Part shown: positions 1-6,843 of the stretch, in pieces
Layout of the letters: each line of letters begins with the position of its first letter
Position numbering within the stretch: position 1 is the stretch's first letter
From: Chitinophagaceae bacterium
GTDB lineage: Bacteria; Bacteroidota; Bacteroidia; Chitinophagales; Chitinophagaceae
Direction: 5' to 3'
Assembly (NCBI GenBank): GCA_016786965.1
Contig: JAEUVL010000599.1
Span: 1 to 6,912, forward strand
DNA length: 6,912 nt
Notes under the pieces: generated by a model
Told to the model about the DNA's origin: nothing
Databases searched by the model: none
The model's input: the letters and a program-made list of their open reading frames with translations, nothing else
Program-made: the position numbers and the translations under genes

Positions 1-120
1 CATACTCAGATGATGAGATTGCGGGATGATATGCTGGCTGAATTTTCTAAGAGAACTATTGGCGACCTTTTGAATAAGGAGAACCCGGATTTTATAAGGA
101 GTATTTCTACGCTGGCTTAA
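1..120 (+). CDS. 3' end of an unidentified protein (partial)
   Basis: The first frame is open from base 1 to a TAA at 118-120 and gives the last 39 residues of a protein, ending in ISTLA. The fragment is charged and probably helical (for example the stretch MMRLRDDMLAEF), with no cysteines, no membrane segment and no motif I recognise. It ends 12 bases before the stop codon of the convergent hslR-like gene, so the two transcription units meet tail to tail with almost no spacer and no obvious hairpin terminator. The start and most of the gene lie outside the window. The frame could be open by chance, but the tight convergent packing and the amino acid composition favour a real gene end. No function can be assigned. 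Confidence 0.55.
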   Translation, partial: HTQMMRLRDDMLAEFSKRTIGDLLNKENPDFIRSISTLA

Positions 121-132
121 TGATGCGAGGTT

Positions 133-519
133 CTAGTCTTCGAAGAATTCATCCAGGTCTCTGCGTTCCTTTTTGGTAGGCCGACCGATCTTGCTGGGAC
201 GCTTGCCGGTATGGAAACTGGCAGCCTGGTATTGCAGGCGTTCTTTTTCTTCTTCGGGAGTAATGTCCATGTAGTTTTTTATGGCTTCTTCATATTTTAC
301 CCGGGTTTGCAGCAAACCGGTCACTTTTATGCGCCAGCGTTTGCCTTCTGTTCGTACATCATATATATCACCCAGGTGAACATTTTTCCCTGGTTTTGCC
401 TGCTCTTCCTGGTATTTTACTTTGCCACTATTGCAGGCGGTGGTGGCGAGGCTCCTGGTTTTAAATAACCGGATGGCCCAGAGATATTTATCGAGACGGA
501 GTTTTTCTTTATCAGTCAT
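133..519 (-). CDS. hslR: S4-domain RNA-binding protein, Hsp15 (HslR) family
   Basis: This 128-residue protein is close in length to E. coli Hsp15 (about 133). An S4 RNA-binding domain spans roughly residues 7-70. It opens with RLDKYLWAIRLFKTRS and has the SGKVKYQ turn and the GDIYDVRTEGKRW strand typical of this fold. The C-terminus is rich in basic and acidic residues, with the GRPTKKERRDLDEFF tail usual in Hsp15-like proteins. Hsp15 binds free 50S subunits carrying a stalled nascent chain with tRNA and helps recycle them; it acts in the cytoplasm. The family assignment is seen in the sequence, but the recycling role is inferred from E. coli. The gene follows the dipeptidase gene on the same strand after 69 bases. 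Its ATG is preceded directly by TTTTT, with no Shine-Dalgarno sequence, and by a two-state inverted repeat that could influence its expression. Confidence 0.9.
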   Translation of the reverse strand: MTDKEKLRLDKYLWAIRLFKTRSLATTACNSGKVKYQEEQAKPGKNVHLGDIYDVRTEGKRWRIKVTGLLQTRVKYEEAIKNYMDITPEEEKERLQYQAASFHTGKRPSKIGRPTKKERRDLDEFFED

Positions 520-527
520 AAAAAGCG

Positions 528-584
528 AATGGTGAATAGTAAATGGTCAATGGCCAATTCACTACTCACCATTGACCATTTACT
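528..584. repeat. Intergenic inverted repeat with two alternative stems
   Basis: The gap between the dipeptidase stop and the hslR start is almost all repeat. Arms 538-553 (AGTAAATGGTCAATGG) and 569-584 are perfect 16-base reverse complements around a 15-base loop. A second pairing joins 528-540 (AATGGTGAATAGT) with 561-573 at 12 of 13 positions. The pairings share bases 538-540 and 569-573, so only one can form at a time. The repeat begins 4 bases after the dipeptidase stop codon. It is built from short units of the AATGGTGAA / AATGGTCAA kind, a look I associate with dispersed intergenic repeats in Bacteroidota; copy number in this genome cannot be seen here. Possible roles are an mRNA-stabilising 3' hairpin, an attenuator ahead of hslR, or simply a repetitive element. 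Confidence 0.8.
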
Positions 585-588
585 TCTG

Positions 589-1956
589 TCAGATCTCTGC
601 AAAGTATTTATGGAAATAGGGGATCGTTTCTATGCCCTTGTAATAGTTCTCAATATTATACTTTTCATTCGGACTGTGCAGGTTGTCGTTATCCAAACCA
701 AAGCCCATAAAGATGATCTTGATACCCAGTTCTCTTTCGAGTATCGAGCAGATAGGAATACTACCGCCGCCACGTACGGGTATTGGGGCTTTGCCAAATG
801 TAGTTTCAACTGCTTTGCTCGCTGCTTTGTATCCTTTGCTATCAATAGGTGTCATATAAGGTTCACCGCCATGATGCTCAAATGCTTTCACCGTAACGGA
901 GGAGGGGGCAATGGATTGAAAATAATTCAGCAGTATTTCTGTTAGTTTGTGTGAGGACTGATTTGGAACCAGTCTTGCAGAGATCTTTGCCGTGGCTTTG
1001 GATGGTAATACGGTTTTGGCACCTTCGCCCTGGTAGCCACCCCAGATACCATTTACTTCAATAGTAGGGCGGATGCCTGTTCTTTCGTAGGTGGTATATC
1101 CTTTTTCACCCCAGAGAGCTTTCACGCCGAGGTCGTCCATATATTCTTTTTCATCGTACGGTGCTTTATTGATCAAATCTCTTTCCTCCGGGCCAGCCAC
1201 TACCACATCATCATAGAATCCGGGGATGGTGATATGATTGTTCTCATCATGGCAACTGGCAATCATTTTTGCCAATATGGTTATGGGGTTAGCAACAGCG
1301 CCGCCGTAAGTACCGGAATGCAGGTCCCTGTTAGCAGCTGTTACTTCCACTTCAATATAACTGAGACCCCGTACACCAGTATCAAGTGATGGGTTTTCCA
1401 TACTTAGCATAGAGCTGTCGCTGATGAGTATCACATCGGCTTTTAATAATTCTTTGTTAGCGGCAACAAATTTCCCCAGGTTAGGCGATCCTACTTCTTC
1501 TTCTCCTTCTATCAGGAATTTGATATTAGTGGTCATACTGTTGGTCTTCACCAGTGTTTCTAATGCTTTTACATGCATATAGAACTGTCCCTTATCATCG
1601 GCCGAGCCACGGGCAAAGATCTTCCCATCGATGATGGTTGGTTCAAAAGGAGGGTTGGTCCACAATTCTAATGGTTCAGGGGGCTGCACATCATAGTGGC
1701 CATATACCAGTACAGTTGGTTTGGAAGGGTCAATGATTTTTTCTCCATATACTGCCGGGTGACCATCCGTGGCCATTACTTCGGCTTTGTCACAGCCCGC
1801 ATCCAGCAGGCTTTTCTTTACTGCATCGGCACATTTCTGCATGTCAGCCTTATGTTCGCTTTTAGCACTGATAGAAGGAATGCGGAGCAGGTCAAGCATT
1901 TCATTCAAAAAACGGTCTTTGTGTTGTTCCTGGTAGTCTTTCCAAACTTGTGACAT
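589..1956 (-). CDS. M20-family metallodipeptidase (CNDP/PepV-like)
   Basis: This 455-residue protein has the full length and motif order of M20 dipeptidases related to carnosinase (CNDP2). Motifs, with roles assigned by analogy with CNDP2: GHYDVQP with metal ligand His87 and Asp89; RGSADDKGQ with bridging Asp120; EGEEEVGSP with catalytic Glu153 and metal ligand Glu154; ISD with metal ligand Asp180; and LHSPNE with metal ligand His427. DLHSGTYGG (His213) lies in the lid/dimerisation domain and matches the substrate-contacting His of the family. RGGGSIPI (395-402) is the conserved loop near the active site. No signal peptide is present, so it should be a cytoplasmic di-zinc or di-manganese hydrolase of di- or short peptides; the exact substrate is not readable. 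All catalytic residues are intact. The ATG at 1956 gives the normal family N-terminus. It lies upstream of hslR on the same strand and diverges from the WG-repeat gene. Confidence 0.95.
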   Translation of the reverse strand: MSQVWKDYQEQHKDRFLNEMLDLLRIPSISAKSEHKADMQKCADAVKKSLLDAGCDKAEVMATDGHPAVYGEKIIDPSKPTVLVYGHYDVQPPEPLELWTNPPFEPTIIDGKIFARGSADDKGQFYMHVKALETLVKTNSMTTNIKFLIEGEEEVGSPNLGKFVAANKELLKADVILISDSSMLSMENPSLDTGVRGLSYIEVEVTAANRDLHSGTYGGAVANPITILAKMIASCHDENNHITIPGFYDDVVVAGPEERDLINKAPYDEKEYMDDLGVKALWGEKGYTTYERTGIRPTIEVNGIWGGYQGEGAKTVLPSKATAKISARLVPNQSSHKLTEILLNYFQSIAPSSVTVKAFEHHGGEPYMTPIDSKGYKAASKAVETTFGKAPIPVRGGGSIPICSILERELGIKIIFMGFGLDNDNLHSPNEKYNIENYYKGIETIPYFHKYFAEI

Positions 1957-2062
1957 ATTAAGTTGTTTTGAGGGAAACGAAGTTAAGCGGTTTTGGGCTA
2001 ACCCGGTATAACCCTAATCAATGCGAAAAGCCGCCACTACCGAAAATACCCGCTGCCACGTA

Positions 2063-2093
2063 TTGCACCACTTTTATCAGTTCTTTATCTTTC
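2063..2093 (+). promoter_or_regulatory. Candidate Bacteroidota-type promoter for the WG-repeat gene
   Basis: TTG at 2063-2065 (within TATTG) is followed after 20 bases by TATCTTTC at 2086-2093. This resembles the Bacteroidota primary sigma consensus, a -33 TTTG and a -7 TAnnTTTG about 19-21 bases apart, with the final G of the -7 element replaced by C. It would give a leader of roughly 60 bases before the ATG at 2159. The match is by eye and such AT-rich words occur by chance, so this is a candidate only. Confidence 0.3.
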
Positions 2094-2158
2094 ACATATA
2101 CTAACAGACTTCCAGTAAGCGCCCAACCGGTGGCGCACTGCTGTATTGTAAAAACGAG

Positions 2159-4009
2159 ATGACCATGCGAAACCTTATTGTATTCCTTTTTTACGGACTC
2201 TGCACCCTGCAATCCAGTGCCCAGTTAACTCCCTATAAAGATGATAAAGGCAAATATGGGTACAAGGATGAGAAGGGAGCCATCATTATCCCCGCACAAT
2301 ATGATCTTGCCCTGCCCGAATCAGAATATTTTCTGCCGGTCAATAAAGGCTATAAAGAAGTGATTGAAAACGGCGCTCCTAAAGTGATAACTTGGGGTAA
2401 ATGGGGTTTCTTAAACAGCAAAGGCCAGCAGCTCATTCCTTTTAAATATGATATGGTAAAACCTGTCACCAACGGGCACTTTGTTGTCAATACCGGAGCA
2501 AAACCATGGGGTACTGAATGGCTTACCGGTGGCAAATGGGGTAGTATTGATCTTTTGCAAAAAGCCTTATTCCCCATGAAGTACGATATGATACGGGAAG
2601 CTGCCGGTGGTAAATGGCTGGTAAATACCGGCGGCAAATTTTATTTTAATGCCAATGGTGTATTGCCCGATAAAAACCAGCCGGGTAAATGGGGCATCGC
2701 CGGTAATGATGGTAAGGAGATTGTGAAACCCGCCTATACCTCTCTGCAGCTTGCCTGGGAAAATAACTTCATCGCACAGGATCCTGTTTCCAAAAAATAC
2801 GGACTATTGTCGTATGATGGCAAACTGAAAATACCATTTGAATATGAGCAGCTCAATGATTTCAGCCTGGGAGCCGCACTGGCAAAGAAGAACGGTAAGT
2901 ATGGTTTTATCGGCACACAAAACCAGATCATCGTTCCACTGGTGTATGATGATATATATGAAAAAGATCTGTACGCTGCCGGTTATGTATTGGTAAAAAA
3001 AGACGGCCGCACTTTTTCTATTGATGCCAGCGGCCGTGAAGCCGTACAATCGCCTGAACCGTATGAATCCAATTACCAGAAAGCTATTGCCAGTGCAGGT
3101 GAAACCAAAGACAGGGTGGCTGCATTAAATGCTTATTTCCGTGGCATTCGCAGTCTGTCGTTTACTGATGACCAGTTGAAGTTTTTACTGGATGGCAAAT
3201 TCCGCCAGCTTTTCGAAACAGATTTTTATGCACTTTATGAATTTTATCTTGACCAGGTTTCGGTTAAGGATGATAAAAGGGCCTTTACCACTACCTACCT
3301 TGCTTTGAAGAAACTGCTCACCAAAGAACAGTTTGATATTTTTGATTTTTACACCCAGCATGCGATGGGCGAAAAAGGGATCCAGGTGTACAATCAAACC
3401 ACCGGGGTTACCACTATCTCACCAAAACTGGCCTGGCGGGCAGATGCGCCAAGGCCCGGGTATGGCTGGGGTAAACTGGTAAGCAGCGACAAACCCAAAG
3501 TATCCACTACTCCAGCGTATACGCAAACCTCCTCCAAACCTTCGGAATATATACCGTCAGAAGCACAGGCACTGGTAGGACATGGTTATTATAAAGACAC
3601 CTCTTTTATTAATACCTGGGGAGATTTTCATGCAGTTACCAAGATATGCCATGTTCAATCGATCAGTGGTGAGTTTGCCAATGTGCTTTACTTTTTATCA
3701 AACAGCAATACGGTGCAAAACGGGCGAATTCCGTGGAAAGAATTCACCCAATACAATTCCGCTTATAAGCCTTTGCAAAAATGGTACAGCACCTGCGGGG
3801 TATGCAACGGTTCGGGTACGGTGCAGGCAAGCTCAACGTATAGTCATACCAATGATTACGAGTACACCTTGGGTGTAAAACAAACCATTACCAGCACGAC
3901 ATATAAAAACGTGTCCTGTAATAAATGTGGCGGCTGCGGCCTTAGCGCCAGTGATGGCAGCGGCTATGAATGGCGTACGCCTTATTACTCGCCGAAAAAG
4001 AAGAGATGA
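2159..4009 (+). CDS. Secreted WG-repeat protein with C-terminal CxxC zinc-finger-like motifs
   Basis: This 616-residue protein begins with a signal peptide (hydrophobic core about 5-18, likely cleavage near SSA-Q at 21-22). Six WG-type beta repeats (KWG or KYG, then a strand, then IP..YD) start near residues 31, 80, 126, 176, 212 and 246. The fourth is the least canonical, with KPAY in place of IP.KYD. A mainly helical region follows at about 304-405, then a Ser/Thr/Pro-rich linker (about 440-465). The C-terminal part carries CGVCNGSG (546-553) and CNKCGGCG (587-594), resembling half of a DnaJ-type CxxCxGxG zinc-binding pair. The tail ends in KKKR, with no T9SS sorting domain. WG repeats probably act as protein or ligand binding modules; their biochemical role is not known here. 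ATG at 2159 was chosen; the ATG two codons later (2165) gives the same signal peptide. The product is probably periplasmic or outer-membrane associated. The gene stands alone. Confidence 0.88.
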   Translation: MTMRNLIVFLFYGLCTLQSSAQLTPYKDDKGKYGYKDEKGAIIIPAQYDLALPESEYFLPVNKGYKEVIENGAPKVITWGKWGFLNSKGQQLIPFKYDMVKPVTNGHFVVNTGAKPWGTEWLTGGKWGSIDLLQKALFPMKYDMIREAAGGKWLVNTGGKFYFNANGVLPDKNQPGKWGIAGNDGKEIVKPAYTSLQLAWENNFIAQDPVSKKYGLLSYDGKLKIPFEYEQLNDFSLGAALAKKNGKYGFIGTQNQIIVPLVYDDIYEKDLYAAGYVLVKKDGRTFSIDASGREAVQSPEPYESNYQKAIASAGETKDRVAALNAYFRGIRSLSFTDDQLKFLLDGKFRQLFETDFYALYEFYLDQVSVKDDKRAFTTTYLALKKLLTKEQFDIFDFYTQHAMGEKGIQVYNQTTGVTTISPKLAWRADAPRPGYGWGKLVSSDKPKVSTTPAYTQTSSKPSEYIPSEAQALVGHGYYKDTSFINTWGDFHAVTKICHVQSISGEFANVLYFLSNSNTVQNGRIPWKEFTQYNSAYKPLQKWYSTCGVCNGSGTVQASSTYSHTNDYEYTLGVKQTITSTTYKNVSCNKCGGCGLSASDGSGYEWRTPYYSPKKKR

Positions 4010-4035
4010 GGCAATAAATGCGGCTCCCAGTATGC

Positions 4036-5202
4036 TTATGTTGCGTCTTTCTTTTTTGTCACCACAGCTTTTGTCACCAGCTTGCTGCCAAACCTCTCCT
4101 TGATATCATCCACCGCCTTGTACAGGTTCAGCTTCTCCACGTTGTTTTCAAACAAACTCATTTGTGTGGTGATCGGTATCATATGACTGAACCGTACCCC
4201 CACCAGCCGCACCGGCCTTCCTTTCTGGTATGATTTATTGAAAAGGTCTTTCACTTTTGCTATCAGTACATCATCCAGCGCTGTGTAATCAATCACTTCC
4301 TGGCGGCTGGTGGTTTCGAAATCAGAATAGCGGATCTTTACTGTAATGCAGCCGGTCATCTTCTCGTCTTCCCGCAGTGAATACGCCGTTTTCTCCGTCA
4401 GCCGTACCAGTTCTTTGTGCAAAAAATCAATATCAGTATAATCTGTATCAAAGGTATTCTCATGGCTCATGCTCTTCTGCTCCCAGTCAGTGGCAATCTC
4501 CACACTGCCCCGCCCATGTGCTTTATGCCAGAGGGCTTCACCCCATTTACCGGCTATCTTTTCCAGGTGCTCAATGGGAGTTCTGGCAATATCTTCTATG
4601 GTATAGATCCCATAGCTTTTTAAATGCTGTTCGGTTTGTTTGCCCACACCATTTATCTTTTCTATTCCCAGCGGCCAAAGAAATTCAATTTCCTTTCCAT
4701 GTGGTATTTCCAAAAAACCATTCGGCTTGGCTTCATTAGTTGCCATCTTGCTGATAAACCGGGCAGAAGATAATCCGCAGGAAATCGGTAATCCTGTTTC
4801 GGTAATGATATGCTGTCGCAATTCTTTGGCGTATTTACTTACGCCAAAGAATTTATTCATACCCGTAAGGTCGATGTAAAACTCATCTATACTGGCCTTT
4901 TCAAACAACGGTACTTTGGATGCAATTATATCTGTCACCCATCGGGAGTATTTACTGTACTGGTCGCGGCTGGAGTTGGTAACGATCAGTTGCGGACAAA
5001 GCTGTAGTGCTTTCTTCATCGGCATGGCCGAATGAATGCCAAATTTCCTTGCTTCATAACTGCACGCTGCCACCACACCTCTCTCGTAGCCACCTACAGC
5101 TACCGGCTTCCCCTTCAGCTTCGGGTCGTTTCGTATTTCTACCGATACAAAGAAGGAATCGAGGTCAAAATGGGCGATATGATGGAGCGATGATGAAGCC
5201 AC
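4036..5202 (-). CDS. dinB: DNA polymerase IV (Y-family translesion polymerase)
   Basis: This 388-residue Y-family polymerase has its catalytic residues intact. HFDLDSFF holds metal ligand Asp13 and the aromatic steric gate Phe18, and SIDEFYID holds Asp106-Glu107. The palm and fingers motif GVVAACSYEARKFGI (42-56) and CGLSSARFISKMATNEAKPNG (142-162) fit DinB closely. A helix-hairpin-helix (INGVGKQTEQHLKSYGI, 183-199) and a little-finger domain (about 243-345) follow. QMSLF at 347-351 matches the beta-clamp binding motif and is followed by a further 37 residues. DinB copies past damaged bases with low fidelity. The only start in this frame before an upstream TAA is GTG at 5202-5200; the next ATG (residue 60) would remove the catalytic Asp. 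An out-of-frame ATG lies 5 bases upstream of the GTG. The stop faces the WG-repeat gene 26 bases away. No SOS box was identified. Confidence 0.95.
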   Translation of the reverse strand: MASSSLHHIAHFDLDSFFVSVEIRNDPKLKGKPVAVGGYERGVVAACSYEARKFGIHSAMPMKKALQLCPQLIVTNSSRDQYSKYSRWVTDIIASKVPLFEKASIDEFYIDLTGMNKFFGVSKYAKELRQHIITETGLPISCGLSSARFISKMATNEAKPNGFLEIPHGKEIEFLWPLGIEKINGVGKQTEQHLKSYGIYTIEDIARTPIEHLEKIAGKWGEALWHKAHGRGSVEIATDWEQKSMSHENTFDTDYTDIDFLHKELVRLTEKTAYSLREDEKMTGCITVKIRYSDFETTSRQEVIDYTALDDVLIAKVKDLFNKSYQKGRPVRLVGVRFSHMIPITTQMSLFENNVEKLNLYKAVDDIKERFGSKLVTKAVVTKKKDAT

Positions 5203-5244
5203 TCCATAAAATTAAACAGAAAAGCACTCTTCGCTGGTTGTAGT

Positions 5245-6120
5245 TTACAGTTGTTTTATCAGCTTGAGTGTTTTGTCTTTTACTTTTACAATATAGATAC
5301 CATTTTGAAGGGCCGACAGCGGCTCGAATGAGTTGGGCCCTGTGATCCGGTAAGAAATATTCTTGCCGGAAAGATCACATATCCGAAGATTATCATAACT
5401 GATCTCGCCTGCCCTCAGACCTTTCAGTTGGATCGTACTGCCAGATCCATTCAGCGGATTTGGAAATAAACTGATCCCGCCTGCATCAGACGCTTTATCG
5501 TTAATATATATGGTTTTGGAATAAGTGACATGGCTGTTCTGATCGATCTGCCTGAGCCGGTAGAAAGCAATATCTCCGGCAAAAAATGAAATTTCGTTGT
5601 AGGTGTACTGCTTTAACTCATAACTGTCTCCGCTGCTATTGAGAGATGCGATGGTTGAGTAGGAGGACCCATCAGTACTTTTTTGAATTTCAAACCGTTC
5701 GTTTGCAATTTCAAACACGGTTTCCCACTTCAGTACTACTTGTTTTCGATCATTCAACGAGGCTGTGAATGAGCTCAATTTGACCGGCAGGCTGACCATA
5801 GGAGCAAAAGTGAAATCATTGCAGGTTTGAGTGGTAGAGCCTGCATAAGTAGACGAAATACTTGTAATAATATTCTCTGTACAGGGATAAGGTATTATCG
5901 CAGTGCCTGCAGCATTGGCAGTGCCCTGTGCAACAACCCCTTGTACATTGGAAATTGAAACTACCGAATTAGGGATAGCATCGGTGACTCTCATGTAGCA
6001 GCCCTGGCTATTGCTCATAGGCGTACCAATAAGACCAACGGAAGTAGGACATTGCGCTGAAACGTAATTGCCCGTTGCGGTTATTATAAGTGTCGCAAGC
6101 ACTATACGGATTTTTATCAT
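5245..6120 (-). CDS. Small T9SS-secreted protein with type A sorting domain
   Basis: This 291-residue protein starts with a Sec signal peptide (about 1-22, cleavage near VSA-Q). Residues 24-108 form a short unrecognised domain with four cysteines (24, 41, 80, 100) that could make two disulfides. LPVKLSSFTA (111-120) opens a fibronectin-type-III-like module common in Bacteroidota exported proteins (VVLKWETVFEIANERFEIQKS, then YRLRQID and YSKTIYI), running to about 207. The last 75 residues are a Por secretion system type A sorting domain: SLFPNP (217-222), then LRICDLSGK (245-253) and GIYIVKV (274-280), ending in LKLIKQL. The T9SS recognises this domain at the outer membrane, and it is usually removed when the cargo is released or attached to the surface. 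The N-terminal domain gives no enzyme motif, so an adhesive or structural role is only a guess. The gene lies 42 bases upstream of dinB on the same strand. Confidence 0.9.
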   Translation of the reverse strand: MIKIRIVLATLIITATGNYVSAQCPTSVGLIGTPMSNSQGCYMRVTDAIPNSVVSISNVQGVVAQGTANAAGTAIIPYPCTENIITSISSTYAGSTTQTCNDFTFAPMVSLPVKLSSFTASLNDRKQVVLKWETVFEIANERFEIQKSTDGSSYSTIASLNSSGDSYELKQYTYNEISFFAGDIAFYRLRQIDQNSHVTYSKTIYINDKASDAGGISLFPNPLNGSGSTIQLKGLRAGEISYDNLRICDLSGKNISYRITGPNSFEPLSALQNGIYIVKVKDKTLKLIKQL

Positions 6121-6143
6121 TTTTCAAAGGATTAGATACTAAG

Positions 6144-6174
6144 CGAAAATACTTAGTGGCCGTAAAGTTTGCAA
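6144..6174 (-). promoter_or_regulatory. Candidate promoter for the T9SS cargo gene
   Basis: On the minus strand, TTG (6174-6172) is followed after 20 bases by TATTTTCG (6151-6144), which differs from the Bacteroidota -7 consensus TAnnTTTG at one position. The -7-like element sits inside a short inverted repeat, CTAAG/CTTAG. The implied leader is about 20 bases before the ATG at 6120, which has no Shine-Dalgarno sequence. This would separate transcription of the T9SS cargo gene from the lipoprotein gene upstream. Judged by eye only. Confidence 0.3.
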
Positions 6175-6257
6175 TAGTTGATAGCAGTTTTCCATTGAAA
6201 ATAGATGCTAATACAGAAAAATTACCAAGTAAAAATACCAGGTTGATTGTTGTGCGG

Positions 6258-6791
6258 TTATTGAAAGATCCGGGGAGGTAGTGGCGACAGCACATCTTTC
6301 ATGGTGGCAAGATAAAAATAAGCAACAGCAAGCTGATGTAAGGTTGATGATTTCTTATACGCCTCCAGTTGTTCTATCAATCTCCGGGTACGGTCATTAA
6401 TATTGCCTTCCATAAAAACCCGTATGGTATCAATGCCGGTAATTGCCATTATTGATACTTCGGCACAATCATCACAGTAGTTGCTGTCAGGATTAAGTGA
6501 CGGGATACTTTTCAATTCCCATGTAAGGGTATCAACTTTTTTGAAAATGCTGTCAGGCAGCAATCCATACTTTACTGTCTCGCCATCTATTTGTTTTGTA
6601 AGTGAGGGGAAGAAAAAAATCCTGTTTGAGTCAACACAGAAGGAAAGCTGCCCCGTCCAGCCACCTTTATAGCTTAATTCGAACCAGGAGAATCCTTTTT
6701 TATCAGGCTGGATGGTACTATTACTTTCTTGCTTGCAGCTGTACAGGAAAGTAGCAATAAGAATTAGCGGCAGGAAATATGGTTTCGGCAT
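6258..6791 (-). CDS. Hypothetical lipoprotein
   Basis: This 177-residue protein has a lipoprotein signal: a short basic start, a hydrophobic core (about 5-16) and the lipobox LYSC with Cys19 as the lipidation site. The Lys and Gln that follow do not give an inner-membrane retention signal of the E. coli type, and many Bacteroidota lipoproteins go to the outer membrane. The mature part looks like a small beta-rich domain (FSWFELSYKGGWTGQLSFCVD, 34-54), then a CDDC pair (106-109) and a probable helix (NDRTRRLIEQLEAYKK, 132-147). I recognise no family with confidence. The start is the ATG at 6791, preceded by CAAAG. The gene lies 137 bases upstream of the T9SS cargo gene on the same strand. The C-terminal region (150-177) is hydrophobic in part (LAVAYFYLATM), but is too short to be called a membrane anchor. 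Confidence 0.75.
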   Translation of the reverse strand: MPKPYFLPLILIATFLYSCKQESNSTIQPDKKGFSWFELSYKGGWTGQLSFCVDSNRIFFFPSLTKQIDGETVKYGLLPDSIFKKVDTLTWELKSIPSLNPDSNYCDDCAEVSIMAITGIDTIRVFMEGNINDRTRRLIEQLEAYKKSSTLHQLAVAYFYLATMKDVLSPLPPRIFQ

Positions 6792-6843
6792 CTTTGAATT
6801 TTGTCGTTAGATGCAGGATCGTCGGTTTTCAACAAGAACTTTA

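Noticed and set aside
529..945. Plus-strand frame of 138 codons opposite the dipeptidase 3' end
   Set aside because: It begins in the inverted repeat and runs antisense to strongly conserved M20 motifs; its product is cysteine- and phenylalanine-rich, as expected of a shadow frame.
1978..1985. TAACTTCG on the minus strand as a -7 element for the dipeptidase gene
   Set aside because: It differs from TAnnTTTG at one position, but no TTTG- or TTG-like element lies at the right distance upstream, so I did not list it as a promoter.
4010..4035. Possible bidirectional terminator between the convergent WG-repeat and dinB genes
   Set aside because: The 26-base spacer contains no stem of useful length.
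6217..6243. Near-direct repeat of AAAAATTACCA / AAAAATACCA after the lipoprotein gene, considered as a T-rich terminator
   Set aside because: The minus-strand transcript shows T-runs but no convincing GC-rich stem before them; probably AT-rich chance similarity.
6008..6295. Minus-strand frame of 95 codons over the gap between the lipoprotein and T9SS cargo genes
   Set aside because: It overlaps the T9SS signal-peptide region in another frame and the end of the lipoprotein gene, and its product has no domain-like features.
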